The position numbers were made by a program, and so were the translations under genes. Shown in pieces: positions 42,884 to 54,215 of a stretch of 64,000 nt of DNA (position 1 is the stretch's first letter; every line of letters starts with the position of its first letter). The notes below the pieces were generated by a model that saw nothing but the letters and a program-made list of their open reading frames with translations, had not been told where the DNA came from and ran no database searches. Location of the stretch: the NCBI GenBank assembly GCA_900095095.1, contig FMBT01000515.1:1-64000 (forward strand), in the 5' to 3' direction. The DNA is from Fragilariopsis cylindrus CCMP1102. Its lineage: Eukaryota; Bacillariophyta; Bacillariophyceae; Bacillariales; Bacillariaceae.

Positions 42884-45267
42884 ATGACGAGACTTTCTTT
42901 TATGATGTCTTGTGCTAACAGTAGTATGCTTCTTCGGATTTTCTTTGCGCTACTAGTACTGATTAGTAACATTTCTTTTGATTGTTCTTGGTCGAGGAGT
43001 AGCATCTACTTTGTCGTCGTTGCAGCTGCAAAAACTAGAACTAAAAAAAAAATTGCTATAATAGGTGGTGGTATTTCTGGTTCATTTGTCACAAAATATT
43101 TAACTGATTATGACAATACAAATTGTGGTTTAGATATCACAATATATGATCCATATCATACAGGTATTGAGAATGAGAATGAAGATGAGAATGAGAATGA
43201 CGTTGACGAAGAAACGCAAAACATTCAAAATCAACAAGGATCAAGAGTATCATCGTATATCTTAAAGGATGGTACAGTTGTGGAACGTGGTGCATCCATT
43301 CTTTTTAGTGGTAATCAACTTGTCAATGATATGATTGATTCGAGTTTTGATTTAGATGATGATAAACATAAATTAATTCGTATTCAACCACATGGTAGTG
43401 ATGCTGGATCTGGTGGTATGGCTATTTATAATGGTAATGGAGATGGACCTAGTAGTGACAGATTTCCAATATTGTTAACAAATAATATGACATCAGATGA
43501 AAAAACCACCATGTTAGTATGGCGTTATAATATTGATTTATATAAAATTAATTCAATCACAGATAAAACAATTGAGAAATTTAATCGTATATATACAGAT
43601 TTGTTAAATGATACCACAGACAACATTGACAACAACAACAACAACAACAATGAGGTATATAAATATTTAAATTCACCAAATGATATATGGAACTATATTG
43701 GATTATCTGATATAGCAACTATATCATTTAATGACTACTTAATAAAGACATTAGGTATATCAACATCAACATCAACATCGACATGGTATAATATAAGAAA
43801 GTATTTACTGGAAGTATTTGGTATGAAACAAGGTTTAGTATCCAATGAATTATATGAACCAATGAATATATGTAATAATAATCAAAATAATAAACAAATT
43901 ACAGGTATGAAATGAAATGAAATGAAATGAAATGAAATGAAATGAAATGAAATGAAATGCGATTGACTGACTGACTGATTGACAACCTGTCTGACTAACT
44001 ACCTATTTGACTGGTTCTCACTTAATTGATTTTTTCCCATTTTTGTTTTGTTTTGATCGTGTCAGCTTTAGCAGCATTAGTGAATTCTGCTGCAAGTACT
44101 GGTGATTTATTTGCAATACAAGGTGGGAATGATAAATTAATTACATCCGCATTTCAACAGGCAATACAAAATCAAATACAGTATGAATCATTTTTATATA
44201 GTAGTGCAAGTAGTAGAATCAAAAGAATATCCAAACAAGTGAAAATTATAGTATCCGATGATTATAAATCAAAAATAGAATTATTTGGTGCTTATGGTAA
44301 ATTATTAGGCATATATGATATCGTTATTTTAGCCACACCACTCCAATTTAGTGGTATAGAATTTTTAGGAAAAGGTTCTATATTTGATTCCAATGCATTA
44401 TTTGATTTACCATTAAATAAAGATGATCCAATGAAAAAAGATACTACTACGAATAACAGTAATCAAAATCAAGATCAATATCATCCAAATTCTTTGAATA
44501 ATCATAATTTTCTACCAAGTAGTGCAACACGGTCATATACACAAGTAGTAACAACATTCGTATCGAATGGTATATTGAATACATCTTATTTTACTAGTAT
44601 AAACGATAACGAGAATGGTAATGATCTCATCAAAGCTGAATTACCAATAACACAATCAATACTATTTACAGAATATGGTAAAAATGAAACGGGTATATCA
44701 TCTATTGGAAGAATTAATAGTAATACATATAAGATATTTAGTACAAATGAAATATCAATTCAACAAATTGAAAATATATTTGGTTTGAATGCTATAATTG
44801 AACATGTTAAAGTATGGGGTGGTAGTGGTAGCGCAAGTGGTAATGGAACGAATTATAATAGAGGTGGTGGTGCAACTCCTGCATTTAATATGGATGGCAG
44901 TGTAAATGGTAATGGTAATGGTAATGGTAATGGTCCATCACCGTCGTATTCAACACAATTTTTACTTTATGATGGTAGTAATAATGGTGGACGTGGTGGA
45001 AAACACTATGGCGAGGATAGCGCTCTGACTGACTTTGATAAAGCATTTCCAGAAGATGTTGGTGGCTCTACTACTGGTACTGGTACTGGTGGTCCTGTTG
45101 TTGTTGGTCCAGCAATATATTATACAAATGCAATGGAATCAGCTGTTTCTGCTATAGAAATATCCGCTATTGGTAGTAAGGTTGTATCAAAATTAATTGC
45201 ACGCAGACTAGGTTTAATTGGTACAAATAATAATGATCATAGAAATAATAATGGTGATGAATTGTAA
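42884..45267 (+). CDS. Prenylcysteine oxidase-like FAD protein
   Basis: Exons 42884..43904 and 44066..45267 (161-bp intron holding an AAATG run) give 740 residues. The start at 42884 follows the GATAC run and places a signal-like hydrophobic segment (LLRIFFALLVLISNISF) at residues ~15-35; an upstream in-frame ATG at 42725 is less likely. The Rossmann FAD-binding motif KKIAIIGGGISGSF follows, then DITIYDP at the end of strand 2, and VVERGASILFSGNQLVNDM. After the intron come ALVNSAASTGDLFAIQGGND and IYDIVILATPLQFSGIEFL. These match prenylcysteine oxidases (PCYOX), which release Cys and an aldehyde from prenylcysteine in lysosomes. The length exceeds the usual ~500 because of Asn/Gly/Asp-rich inserts. 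The C-terminal segment (YYTNAMESAVSAIEISAIG) fits PCYOX. Confidence 0.8.
43906..43959. repeat. (AAATG)n run inside the oxidase-like intron
   Basis: About ten ATGAA units begin right after the GTATG donor and extend through the first third of the intron. Confidence 0.85.
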
Positions 45268-45600
45268 GATAAAAGTAAAGTAAAGTTTTTTAAAAGTCGG
45301 AATTTCGAAAATCGAATTCGAATTCGCTACCTTGCGCGTTTCAGTTTGTTTCGTTTCATTCGTTCATTCGTTCATTTGTTCGTTCGTTCGTTCGTTCGTT
45401 CGTTCATTCATTCATTCATTAATTCGTTCTGTGGGGTGTAGAATAATTCCATACCAAAAATAAACAACAACGGGTAATACCCCACTTCGTTCCTTATTAC
45501 TGTAGAACAATATTTCAATTATTGTAGTAACAATAAAATCTATGTATAATCTGTATTATAGAACATTTTCTACTAGATTAAATATCAATAATACGTGTAT
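45268..45600. other. Convergent intergenic gap
   Basis: Contains GTTCATTC/CGTTCGTTCGTT runs at 45358-45425. The two flanking genes end toward each other. Nothing else seen. Confidence 0.5.
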
Positions 45601-46413
45601 CTATGAATCCATTTCTGCCGGACAGGATAGTTCGACGACACGACTGCCGTCGGGGATGTTGTTGTTGCTATCAATTAAAACTTCTAGTGGGGTTTCATTG
45701 ATGTATGATACCCCCTCGACAATGTTGAGATCGACATCTGTGCGAGTAATCTTGTTGTCGTCAATATCACTTCCTGTTTTGGTGTAGGCTGTGTAATCTA
45801 TCTTGTACTGCCTGTTCAATTTGAGTTCGCCAATGGATTTACACTTTCCGTGGTTGACATAGACGGTACTGCCGAGAAAGTTAAAGTCGGCAAAGACTTC
45901 TTGATCGCAAGGATTGCAGGCGTAGACTTGGTACTTGTTGTCGTCGTCGGAAGACGACAAAGCGCGGTTGCGCTTTTCAGGTGTACCCTTGGGACATGAT
46001 AGATTGACAACACGGACATTGTCAGGTGTGCTCTTATTGAAACTGCATTTGTTCTTGAAGTCCGAGGCATTCTGTAAACTAACTCCTTTGAGATTGATGG
46101 TGTCGTTGTTGCTATCACTTCCATTTTTAGTGTAGGCGCTATAGGCGATTTCCTTGCCGGGTGTGCGGTCCCCAATCTGTTTGCATTTCCCGTGATTGAC
46201 ATGGACTTGATCATTTAGGAAAGTGAAGTCCGCAAAAACCTCTTGTTTACATGGATTGTAGGCATAGACTTTGTATTTGCCATTATTATCCTTGTCGGAT
46301 AGTCCGCGATCTTGGCTGTTGCTGTTTCCACCAATGATGCGAGCATCACTAACAGAGCTAGAGACCCAGGTCAAGGCCATAAGAACAAGTGGATTATTGT
46401 GGGAGATCTTCAT
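45601..46413 (-). CDS. Secreted protein with two related ~110-residue Cys domains
   Basis: The protein has 270 residues. A signal peptide (NPLVLMALTWVSSSVSDARI) is followed by two domains with the same plan: YxVYAxNPCxQEVFADF, FLxxxVxVNHGKCKxIG, YTAYTKxGSD, a variable part, and RVVxLSCP. The first domain is at ~47-143, the second at ~160-265. Each has three or four Cys at like positions, so disulfide-bonded beta-rich domains are likely. The second domain may have arisen by internal duplication; divergence is moderate, so it is not recent. Family not recognised. No membrane anchor is seen, so secreted or wall-associated. Confidence 0.75.
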   Translation of the reverse strand: MKISHNNPLVLMALTWVSSSVSDARIIGGNSNSQDRGLSDKDNNGKYKVYAYNPCKQEVFADFTFLNDQVHVNHGKCKQIGDRTPGKEIAYSAYTKNGSDSNNDTINLKGVSLQNASDFKNKCSFNKSTPDNVRVVNLSCPKGTPEKRNRALSSSDDDNKYQVYACNPCDQEVFADFNFLGSTVYVNHGKCKSIGELKLNRQYKIDYTAYTKTGSDIDDNKITRTDVDLNIVEGVSYINETPLEVLIDSNNNIPDGSRVVELSCPAEMDS

Positions 46414-46982
46414 TATGATATTTATTTGTATAGGGTTTTTAAGTTTGTTGGTTGCTTTTTGTCTTGCTGCGTTTTGATTTTGTGAGCTCTTACACTACTG
46501 TTATTTTCGATGCCTGAATGAAGGAATCGAAAGAAACGAATGAATCGAATCAATCAATCAGGAACCAGTGATTTTACCGCAAACCGGTGAAGAGGGGGGG
46601 AAGCCAATCAATCAGGAACCAGTGATTTTACCGCAAACCGGTGAAGGGGGGGAAGCCAAAATACTGCATACCGGTAGCGCGAAGAATTTATCACCTCAAA
46701 ATTAGCCACGCCACGACTTGGGTTAGTGAGTCGAGTGAGTCGAGTCTACTAACGCGTTTTTTTTGAGATATATGGCGGTATGGAATGAAGCATATCTTTT
46801 TAATAGCGATAGGACGATGTGGTAAAATATATAATAGATCACATTTTTATATTCATTAATAATGTAATAGTAAAACAAATGTAATCGATTCTTAAGATTT
46901 TTACAGTCCCCCCAAAAACGCTATTTACCCAGAATTTATTTATTTTATTTTATTTATTCGTCTTTTTTTTACAACCGTATTA
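46414..46982. other. Intergenic with a 54-bp tandem duplication
   Basis: Contains the duplication listed next, GAGTCGAGTGAGTCGAGTC words at 46728-46746 and AT-rich DNA. It is the promoter side of the two-domain secreted protein gene. Confidence 0.45.
46551..46658. repeat. 54-bp tandem duplication
   Basis: CAATCAATCAGGAACCAGTG..TTTTACCGCAAACCGGTGAA followed by a G run occurs at 46551 and 46605, differing only by a few bases in the G-run. A very recent duplication. Each copy contains ACCGGT. Confidence 0.9.
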
Positions 46983-48287
46983 CTATTGTTTCTTATTCTC
47001 GTCATCATTCTTATTATATTCATATCTTTTCCATTCAAAATAGAACCATCTTTTGATTGACATGGGTAATTGTTTATATGGTACAATCAATTCAATCAAA
47101 TTTGGATATAATGGTGGTGTTGACATTCTATATATATTATATCGAATACCAATCTCTTTATCTTTATCCTCGTAATAACGTTTTAGATTTTTACCTTCCG
47201 CATTCCATACCCCCGTGGCTGGTGTATTACATAATATATGGATAGTAAATAATGGTGATATTGATGCAATTAAAATTACTGATGTAATAGATAATTGTAG
47301 TTCATTTTCATTTTGATTTTGTAAAGAAATTAATATTGAATACAATGCAGCAAATATCCATGTAGATATTTCACCAGCATAATTTGGATGTCTTGATATA
47401 TACCATAATCCATTTGTACAAAAACCACCAGTCCGTCCATTTGCTACCCAAATTGATTTAGTTATATCACTTATAATTTCAACCAAAATTGATAGTAACA
47501 TACCAAATAATAACAAAATATTCAACCACGAACTATTAGTACTATTAGTACTATTAGTACTACCATTATCGTTACTAACAACAACTAATAATAATGGTGT
47601 TGAAATACAATATACCCATAATCCTTGTACCATCCAGAAAATAAAAAATCTTGATGGTACATTCCTAACACCATCAAATCTTGAATCACCTGCACGTACA
47701 GTTTAGTTGTAGTTTAGTTGTAGTTTAGTTTCGAAATCAAAATCGGGGAAGGCAAGAAAGAAAGAACGAACGGGAGGTGCAGTGCAGTGCAGTGCAGGTA
47801 GGCAGGTAGTGCAGTGCAGGTAGTGCAGGTTATGCAGGTTATGCAGGCAGACAAGAAGGAAGAGGAAGAAAAAAAACGAAGCGAAAACAAAAGAAACCAA
47901 AAGGTTTAGTAAGAAAAAGTTACTAGTTGTAGGAATGGAATTTATTCAATATCATTCAAATTGTATAGTACGGTATGTAAAACATAATATATTGTACGTA
48001 CCTTTCCGATCATGTGCTCTCCATGCTAAAAATAATAATAACCAACCACGACTTATTGCAAATAAAATAATAAATATTGTATTATTTGTTGGTATTGTAC
48101 CAGCACCACCAGCACCACCAGCATCAGCACCTGATGCTACTGCTGCTACTGCTGCTAATACTAAGAAATTTATTCCACCTAATATATCATAAAAAATTTC
48201 AGTTTGTAATATTGCTGCTACAATAAATCCACTAAATTGGATACTAAATGTAATAATAGCAGCATTCAAAAAGAATGCATCAATCAT
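46983..48287 (-). CDS. DUF1295 / steroid 5-alpha-reductase-like membrane enzyme
   Basis: Exons 48002..48287 and 46983..47689 (312-bp intron, GTACGT..GCAG, phase 1) give 330 residues. The junction reads AHDRKG-DSRFDGVRNVPSRF in frame. There are about seven hydrophobic segments (FSGFIVAAILQ, FLVLAAVAAVA, IIFTIIL-type, WMVQGLWVYCISTPLLLVVV, LNILLLFGMLLSILVEI, SWIFAALYSILI, SVILIASISPLF). The signature LWYISRHPNYAGEISTW is the RxPNYxGE block shared by DUF1295 and steroid reductases, where it binds the cofactor. The substrate is unknown; NADPH use is inferred from the family. The variable Ala/Gly-rich loop and Asn/Ser/Thr loop are low-complexity inserts. The intron holds GCAG repeats. Confidence 0.8.
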
Positions 48288-49138
48288 GATTTGATTTTGT
48301 TGATGAATGATTCGATTTGATTCGATTTGATTTGATTCGAATTGGTTTGATTTGATTTGGCGTACGTCTAGTTTAGTTTAGCCTACGACTCTTTGCTTCT
48401 TCTGCTTCTTCGCTTTTTTTTTGTCCTTGACGTCTTTGACTTCTTGAGTAATCTTCTTCTTCGCCGCCTTCTTTGTATTATTTTGTGTTCGGCTTTGTTG
48501 TTGATTGCTGTTTGTTTTTATGAGAAGATAATTTGTTTTCTAATATACTAATAAGAAATGGTCCGGTTCGATTCGAGTTTTTGTTGTTTAATATATATTA
48601 GGAAAGAATAAACGCCTATCGATTCGAAGTGACTACCCTCATGTGAGGGTGCACGTTTAATCGTTCGAGTTTTTGTTGTTCACTTTAGCGTGCAATTCTT
48701 TTTAATTAAGTACAACATGTATGTACTCTCAAAGTAGGAAAGAAATAAACGATTCTTCATTTTGTTCTTTTGCTAGTTTGCGTGAGATCTTTTTCCACGC
48801 ATTTGATTTGCTTCGGCGTCAGGAACAGCATGTTAGAATTAAAAAGGAACTAATTTATTCAATTTCTTGTGCCGCGCACACAATTTTTTATTTTAATTCG
48901 CCGATACACGCTAAAGTTAGGGTGAAGAACAAGGCAAGATACGGGATTGGATTTGATCACGGACACGCACGTTTTTAGATTTTTCATCAAAGCAAACTTT
49001 TTTCGATGAGGAGGACGACGATGACAGATGATGACAGATGATGACAGCCTATCAATTCAATTGGTTTAGTTGCTTTCGTCAACAATAGATAGTGCTGACT
49101 AGCTCGTAAGGTATACATTACAGTACTTCTTGTACATT
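48288..49138. other. Divergent intergenic
   Basis: The first part has GATTTGATTC runs (48295-48360). An 85-codon open stretch at 48721..48978 has no domain and is not called. The direct repeat GATGACAGATGATGACA lies at about 49020-49045. No RNA gene recognised. Confidence 0.4.
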
Positions 49139-49903
49139 ATGTCCGAGGGGGGACACCATGAAATTGAGGCGGCGAAGAAACGCCTCGCAGCTGCCAAAGC
49201 AACGGCGTCAACGACGGCATCATCTGCGTCAACGATAATAGATTCGGCAAAAATAACGTTGTCAGATGCGTCAAGGATGATAGATTCGGCAAAATTAATG
49301 GAGCGGACTGCACGCAAGATAGCCATAGCAGCGGAGATAAACAAAGCAATCGCAGAAAATATACTAGAAAATTCTTCAAAGGAAGTTGAGGAGGCAAACA
49401 ACTTTTTGAAGGAGGTGGAGAAGAAATGGGAGGTTGTTGATGTTGATTATGATGTTGATGATGCTGATGATTCGCCAAGGAAGAATGATAGCAAGAAGCG
49501 TAGGAAATTTTCTGCGACTAATACTCAAGCAAACAATAGTAACGAGAACGATAATAATGCAGGTCACAGTGAAACTGTGGGGGCAGTTCCTCGACCCGAG
49601 AACATTGTTGTTGAAGGCGCTGGATTAGCTTCAGTCAATGGCACTTACATAAAGTTACCGAGAACGATTAATGGTTTTGACTGTTATGGAAAGGTAGGTC
49701 AGTGGAGCGGGATACCAGGCAAGTTCATAATATATTATACTGGCTACCATGGGTTTTTCCGTTTTTCGATGGACGGGGGAAACTGCCACATCCAGCGATT
49801 CCTTTACAGAACCGTAGATAGTTATGTTGCCGATATCCCCCTCAAAAATGGATGGATGACGATTGGTGAAGGAGTCAGTCCAGCTCCTAAATTGAAATGG
49901 TAA
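49139..49903 (+). CDS. Coiled-coil protein with C-terminal NGTY/GQW domain
   Basis: The ATG at 49139 gives 254 residues. Residues ~5-105 are Ala/Lys/Glu-rich and helical (EIEAAKKRLAAAKATAS, KLMERTARKIAIAAEI, SSKEVEEANNFLKEVEKKW), with a recurring IIDSAKIT / MIDSAKL word. A basic stretch, KKRRK, could be a nuclear localisation signal. After an Asn-rich linker the C-terminal ~95 residues read IVVEGAGLASVNGTYIKLP, YGKVGQWSGIPGKFIIYYT, FFRFSMDGGN, and WMTIGEGVSPAP. From memory, similar GAG..VNGTY..G.W domains recur in diatom proteins of unknown function. Possible ligand- or protein-binding domain. No intron. Confidence 0.7.
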   Translation: MSEGGHHEIEAAKKRLAAAKATASTTASSASTIIDSAKITLSDASRMIDSAKLMERTARKIAIAAEINKAIAENILENSSKEVEEANNFLKEVEKKWEVVDVDYDVDDADDSPRKNDSKKRRKFSATNTQANNSNENDNNAGHSETVGAVPRPENIVVEGAGLASVNGTYIKLPRTINGFDCYGKVGQWSGIPGKFIIYYTGYHGFFRFSMDGGNCHIQRFLYRTVDSYVADIPLKNGWMTIGEGVSPAPKLKW

Positions 49904-51185
49904 AAGTGTGACCTTGACGAAGATGGTAATATTTGATGGTGGTCTTATGTTAAGGTCAAGGTCAAGGTCAAGGTCAAACCAATGATCACGGACTCTTTCA
50001 TTTTAAAAAAAGCTAACTTGCTTTTCAAGTTCAACGACACGATGACAATGTTAAGAAATGACATTTCGATACTTGTTTTGTTGCACTTTCGTCAGCAATA
50101 ATGCTGACTGGTACAGTATCAAAAGACTATTGCGGATGGCTTGATGGGAACTACTAGAACGATCTATCCATCGTACGTTTACTTAGAGTAGACGACGCAA
50201 TACAATAGATAGAACCGTAGATTGGATAGGACCGTATATGATGTAGATGACGATTATATCGTACTACTACTAGCGACGACGACGTCAATTATCATAGCGA
50301 CTTGATCATCGCCATCGTTGATCGTAGCAGGGGAGAGGGGGGGGGGATCATTTGTTATAATGCGATAGACGATACGACAACTTCTGTGACGATGTTTGCC
50401 GAAGACAAAAAAATCAATTGGCGACCAAATTTGCTTGCTTCCTAAGAAACAATCCATCAATACGGCTGTCAAATACTGTCCTCCATCACAAAAAATAAAT
50501 AAGCATACCTCTAGCTTATCTGTAGCTAGTGGAGGATCGCTTAAAACAATGAATGGCGGGGTTACTCCCCCATAACATAACCCCCATATCCATATCGAAA
50601 AAAGGCATGAACTGTTCCACGATTCTATAATAAAAACGTATTAATAAAATAATCCAACTACCCGTACTGCGAATGTATCGTTGCTAGAGAAGATGGCACA
50701 GTACACATTGGATCGACACCGGAAGCGATTTAAGAGAAGTGATTGATTTTCGATTCAATTCACAGTTACGTAACTGCGATGAAAGGTGGTGCAATAATGG
50801 AAGGGGGGGGGGGGGTAGTGGCGGCGGCGGCGCCGGCAGTTGGGGGAAGCGGATCAACATACGTTACCCACCTATCGCACCATCAAGATAGTACTATTCA
50901 AATGATACTAAATAATAACTGACGTAATGACGATGAAGGCAAATTTACCTCTACTAGTGCAAACGAAAAAGAAGAAGAAGACGCATGCAAATAAGCAAAA
51001 GAATGACTGAATAATAAGTCGTGATATCATGCCGATCAGAAAAATTTGGGGTAGAAAAAGAAGAACCGATAAACGGCGAATGGATGAATCATAAAGTAGT
51101 ATTTATTAAATGTATATTATATGTACTTTTACATATACTTTTATGTAGTTTACAGTGTGTTGACCATGCCATGAGCATATATAGT
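49904..51185. other. Intergenic with short repeats
   Basis: Four AGGTCA units in tandem lie at 49953..49976, poly-G runs at 50338-50347 and about 50803-50815, and a GGCGGCGGCGGCG run at 50820-50833. A 72-codon open stretch at 50254..50472 (minus) shows no family and is not called. Confidence 0.45.
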
Positions 51186-52343
51186 TTAGTATACCATTGA
51201 TCTCATACGACGGTGATGGTTAGTGGCGGTATACCTTGTTGTTCGCGCTGATACTGTTGTTGCTGACGAGGAAAGACTGATACTACCAGCAAACAATGAT
51301 GATGGTAACAGAGACAAAATATCTTCAATGTTTGATAATGAGTTATGTCGATGATGTGTAGTAGGAGTAGGAGTAGCATTTGTTGTAGTACTACTTTTTC
51401 GTGAGATTGATGATAAAAATGAGGATGATGTTTTTGTTTCGAAAATACTTTGTGAATCATCTTCTTCGTCTTCCATCATCAAAGGACAATATGAAATAGA
51501 TGATTCGTAATCGTCGTCTTCGATCATCATGTCCGAAGACGATAAATTTGTTTCATTTTCGTTTATCATGCCATAGGCGCTGATGTCTTCTTCTTCTTCT
51601 ACTACTTGATCTTCTTCGTCATCAGTAATGAGACGTTTCCCTTCCATTGTTGCTACTGCTACTTCCTCAGGTCCAGTAGTAGTAGTGGTGGGGGTAGTAG
51701 TAGTAGGTGCGGAAAAATAAGAATCGAAAGCAATTCGGGGTGCTAAATTACTACCACCACGTGTAATTTTTCTTCTTCTTTGTGATAAAAATATAGTTGT
51801 TGCTTGCTTGTTGGTAGATGGTGATGATGAAAAAATTGAAGACGACGATGATGATGATGATGATGCTAATGTAAGGGATGGAAATGCCAATAATGATAAT
51901 TCCTCTGATGATATTTCTTTTGTAAAAAAATCTTCATTATATTGATAAAATGATACAGCTTTTGGTAACAATGGTGGTGGTGATGCGGAAGATAAGTTTG
52001 ATGATGAACCATATGGTGCGCCCGGAATAGATAATGATGTTGATGCCGATATTGCTGGTCTGAAAATTGCATCAGGATTATTTCGTTTCATACGTCTTCT
52101 TTTGGATGGAGTATCGTCGTCAGCATCCTCATCATCGTCACGTCCTCGTCTTGAATAAGATGGGGTAACAAAAAGTCCGTCATCATCGTCGTCTTCGATG
52201 AGACGCAATATTGTTTGCTTCGAAAGTTTGCGCTTAATATTCTTGACGCCGACGCAGGATTGAGGTTGGTCACTACTGCTGCCATTCGTAGTAGTAGGCG
52301 TAGAAAAGAAGAATTCCGATGATGATGATGATAATATGCTCAT
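51186..52343 (-). CDS. Acidic, Ser/Thr-rich, probably nuclear protein
   Basis: I start at the ATG at 52343 (MSILSSSSSEFFFSTP) because the longer frame upstream (to 52451) has no protein-like composition. That gives 385 residues. There is a possible nuclear signal (KNIKRKLSKQ, SKRRRMKRN), several Asp/Glu clusters (EDDDDDG, DDDEDADDD), long Ser and Thr runs, and short hydrophobic words (SIEDILSLLPSSLF-like) near the C-terminus. No fold or catalytic motif is visible. It could be a disordered regulator or cell-cycle protein; function unknown. Confidence 0.6.
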   Translation of the reverse strand: MSILSSSSSEFFFSTPTTTNGSSSDQPQSCVGVKNIKRKLSKQTILRLIEDDDDDGLFVTPSYSRRGRDDDEDADDDTPSKRRRMKRNNPDAIFRPAISASTSLSIPGAPYGSSSNLSSASPPPLLPKAVSFYQYNEDFFTKEISSEELSLLAFPSLTLASSSSSSSSSIFSSSPSTNKQATTIFLSQRRRKITRGGSNLAPRIAFDSYFSAPTTTTPTTTTTGPEEVAVATMEGKRLITDDEEDQVVEEEEDISAYGMINENETNLSSSDMMIEDDDYESSISYCPLMMEDEEDDSQSIFETKTSSSFLSSISRKSSTTTNATPTPTTHHRHNSLSNIEDILSLLPSSLFAGSISLSSSATTVSARTTRYTATNHHRRMRSMVY

Positions 52344-53460
52344 GATGGTGGTGTGGTGTAGTGTTTTGATTAGATGGTATTGGAAGAATGCGATGCGATG
52401 CGATGCGATGGAATGTAGTTCTTTTGTTCTGAAAGAATATTTTATGATCACTAGTTACATAGGATCAAAAGAATAAAAGTATGTACAGTACAGTTTCAAT
52501 TATTTTGTGAAGCGGAGTTGTTTAGTGCAGACGTGAAATGAAAAGGGATAACGGACAAGGAAGATACCAAGTCTGTAATAAAGACAAGAGAACAAATACA
52601 TCACACATGCCGATTTTGAATATCCAATACAACTCCAATTTTTGTCGAACTCCGATCGTGGCTAAATCGAATAAGGTATTATCGTGTGCTTGCACGAATC
52701 AATCAACACTTCACGTAACAGTCGGAGTGGTGCCCCTCCGTCACACTAACGACTTTCTAACCTTTTAAGTATAATCGAGTGCCGCCGCAACGGTATTTTA
52801 CCTTCCGTAAAAACGGCAAAATGTGACAACAAATCGGCAGTTGAACGAACCAATTTTGGCCTCCTTGCGCGATGAGTACATAAGCCTTTTCAAAACATTG
52901 TAGGCTACAGTACTTTGCTGGGTACTAGTAAGTGCTTAGAAAAATTTGAATGAATCAATCGAATGAGCGAAGATCAATCAATCAATCAATCGAATCCGCA
53001 ATCAAATAAATGTCAAGAAACATCAGTCGTGACTCGTGACAAGAGGGGGAGCGGAAAATGGGTGGGGTTAAACTTTAGTTAGATGAACCGGTACCGGTAT
53101 GTAGGGTGAAGGCACAAGAATGTTTCATAGAATTCTATCAATTGATGTAAAAAGATTGACGTACTGTTGCAGTTCGTCGATACAGCAAAATAAGAACAGA
53201 ACAGTTGCAGTTTATTGAGATACAGTAAGATAGGAAGTTAACCATTTTCATGAGTTAACCAATCGACCAAATAAAAATGGTCGATTACATTTTCTAAATA
53301 ATAACACACGACATACCGTTTTGATTATCTACACGTGGTACAGTCACATCCTACGCCACCCTTACCACTACCGATCAGCAAGAAGCAAAAGCAGTTTATA
53401 CCAACATAACAGACGCAATAACATAGAACATTTTAAATACGATAACAAGTTACTGTAATC
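52344..53460. other. Divergent intergenic
   Basis: Contains GCGATGCGATGC (52389-52405), CAATCAATCAATCAATCGAA (52973-52993) and GGTACCGGTATG (53090). A 76-codon open stretch at 52538 has no domain. It holds promoters of both neighbours. Confidence 0.4.
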
Positions 53461-54215
53461 ATGCCGCAAGAACGTACATCGCCATCGCCATCGACAGCCT
53501 CGTCAACGAAGAATCAGAAGTATGATTATAAAGTATATCATGCAACAACAAAAGGAAATGCAGAATCGATAATAAAAGAAGATAGATTCAGATTGCCAAC
53601 ACAAAAGGATGCAATAGAAAGAGGATTAAAATTAGGTGCTGCTGTATATTTTGGTTTCGATCCAAATTATTGTTTACAAGAAGCATTTAATACATTGCTT
53701 GAAACGGAACCACGGCTTTTGCGACAAGATAATTTCATCGGTTTACTATCGAATGATGATAAGATTCAAATACAAAATGAAAGATTAGTTTGTTTAGAGG
53801 TTGATATTGAACTAATTAATGGACCCTTATCTATATTTTCATTTGGGAATTACCATGATGGACAATCTGGTAGCAACATTGGCCATTATTGGATCATCAT
53901 ACATTTAAAAGTGCAACAACACCCAAACAACTATTATTACCGAATGGTGATGACCCACCTGAATCAACAAGTAGGTTATCATCTGAAAAATGGGATGAAG
54001 CAACTGAACGATTAACAGCTGATTATCTACAAACCTATTATGGAATTGATGCATTAACAATCAATGAAGAAACTGAACATTCATTTGAACTTGCTATATA
54101 TAATTTAGATTGTATTGTTAATATCCAACAATGGAATAATGATACGACTAGTACGAATAATACGAACAATACGAACAATACGAACAATACGAACAATACG
54201 AAGCAACGGAACTGA
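53461..54215 (+). CDS. ADP-ribosyltransferase (PARP-like fold) candidate with an interrupted frame
   Basis: From the ATG at 53461 the protein has a Ser/Pro start, then YDYKVYHATTKGNAESIIKE, FRLPTQKDAIERG, KLGAAVYFGFDPNYCLQEA and RLVCLEVDIE. The pattern His in YHATT, Tyr in VYF about 30 residues on, and helix after it resembles the H-Y part of the H-Y-E fold of PARP/ART enzymes, which move ADP-ribose from NAD. The catalytic Glu is not identified. The downstream part (EKWDEATERLTADYLQTYYG) lies in another frame, so the locus is interrupted once: a missed intron, sequence error, or decay. The C-terminus has an Asn/Thr tract from an ACGAACAAT run. It could instead be another small enzyme with the same fold. 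Confidence 0.45.
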
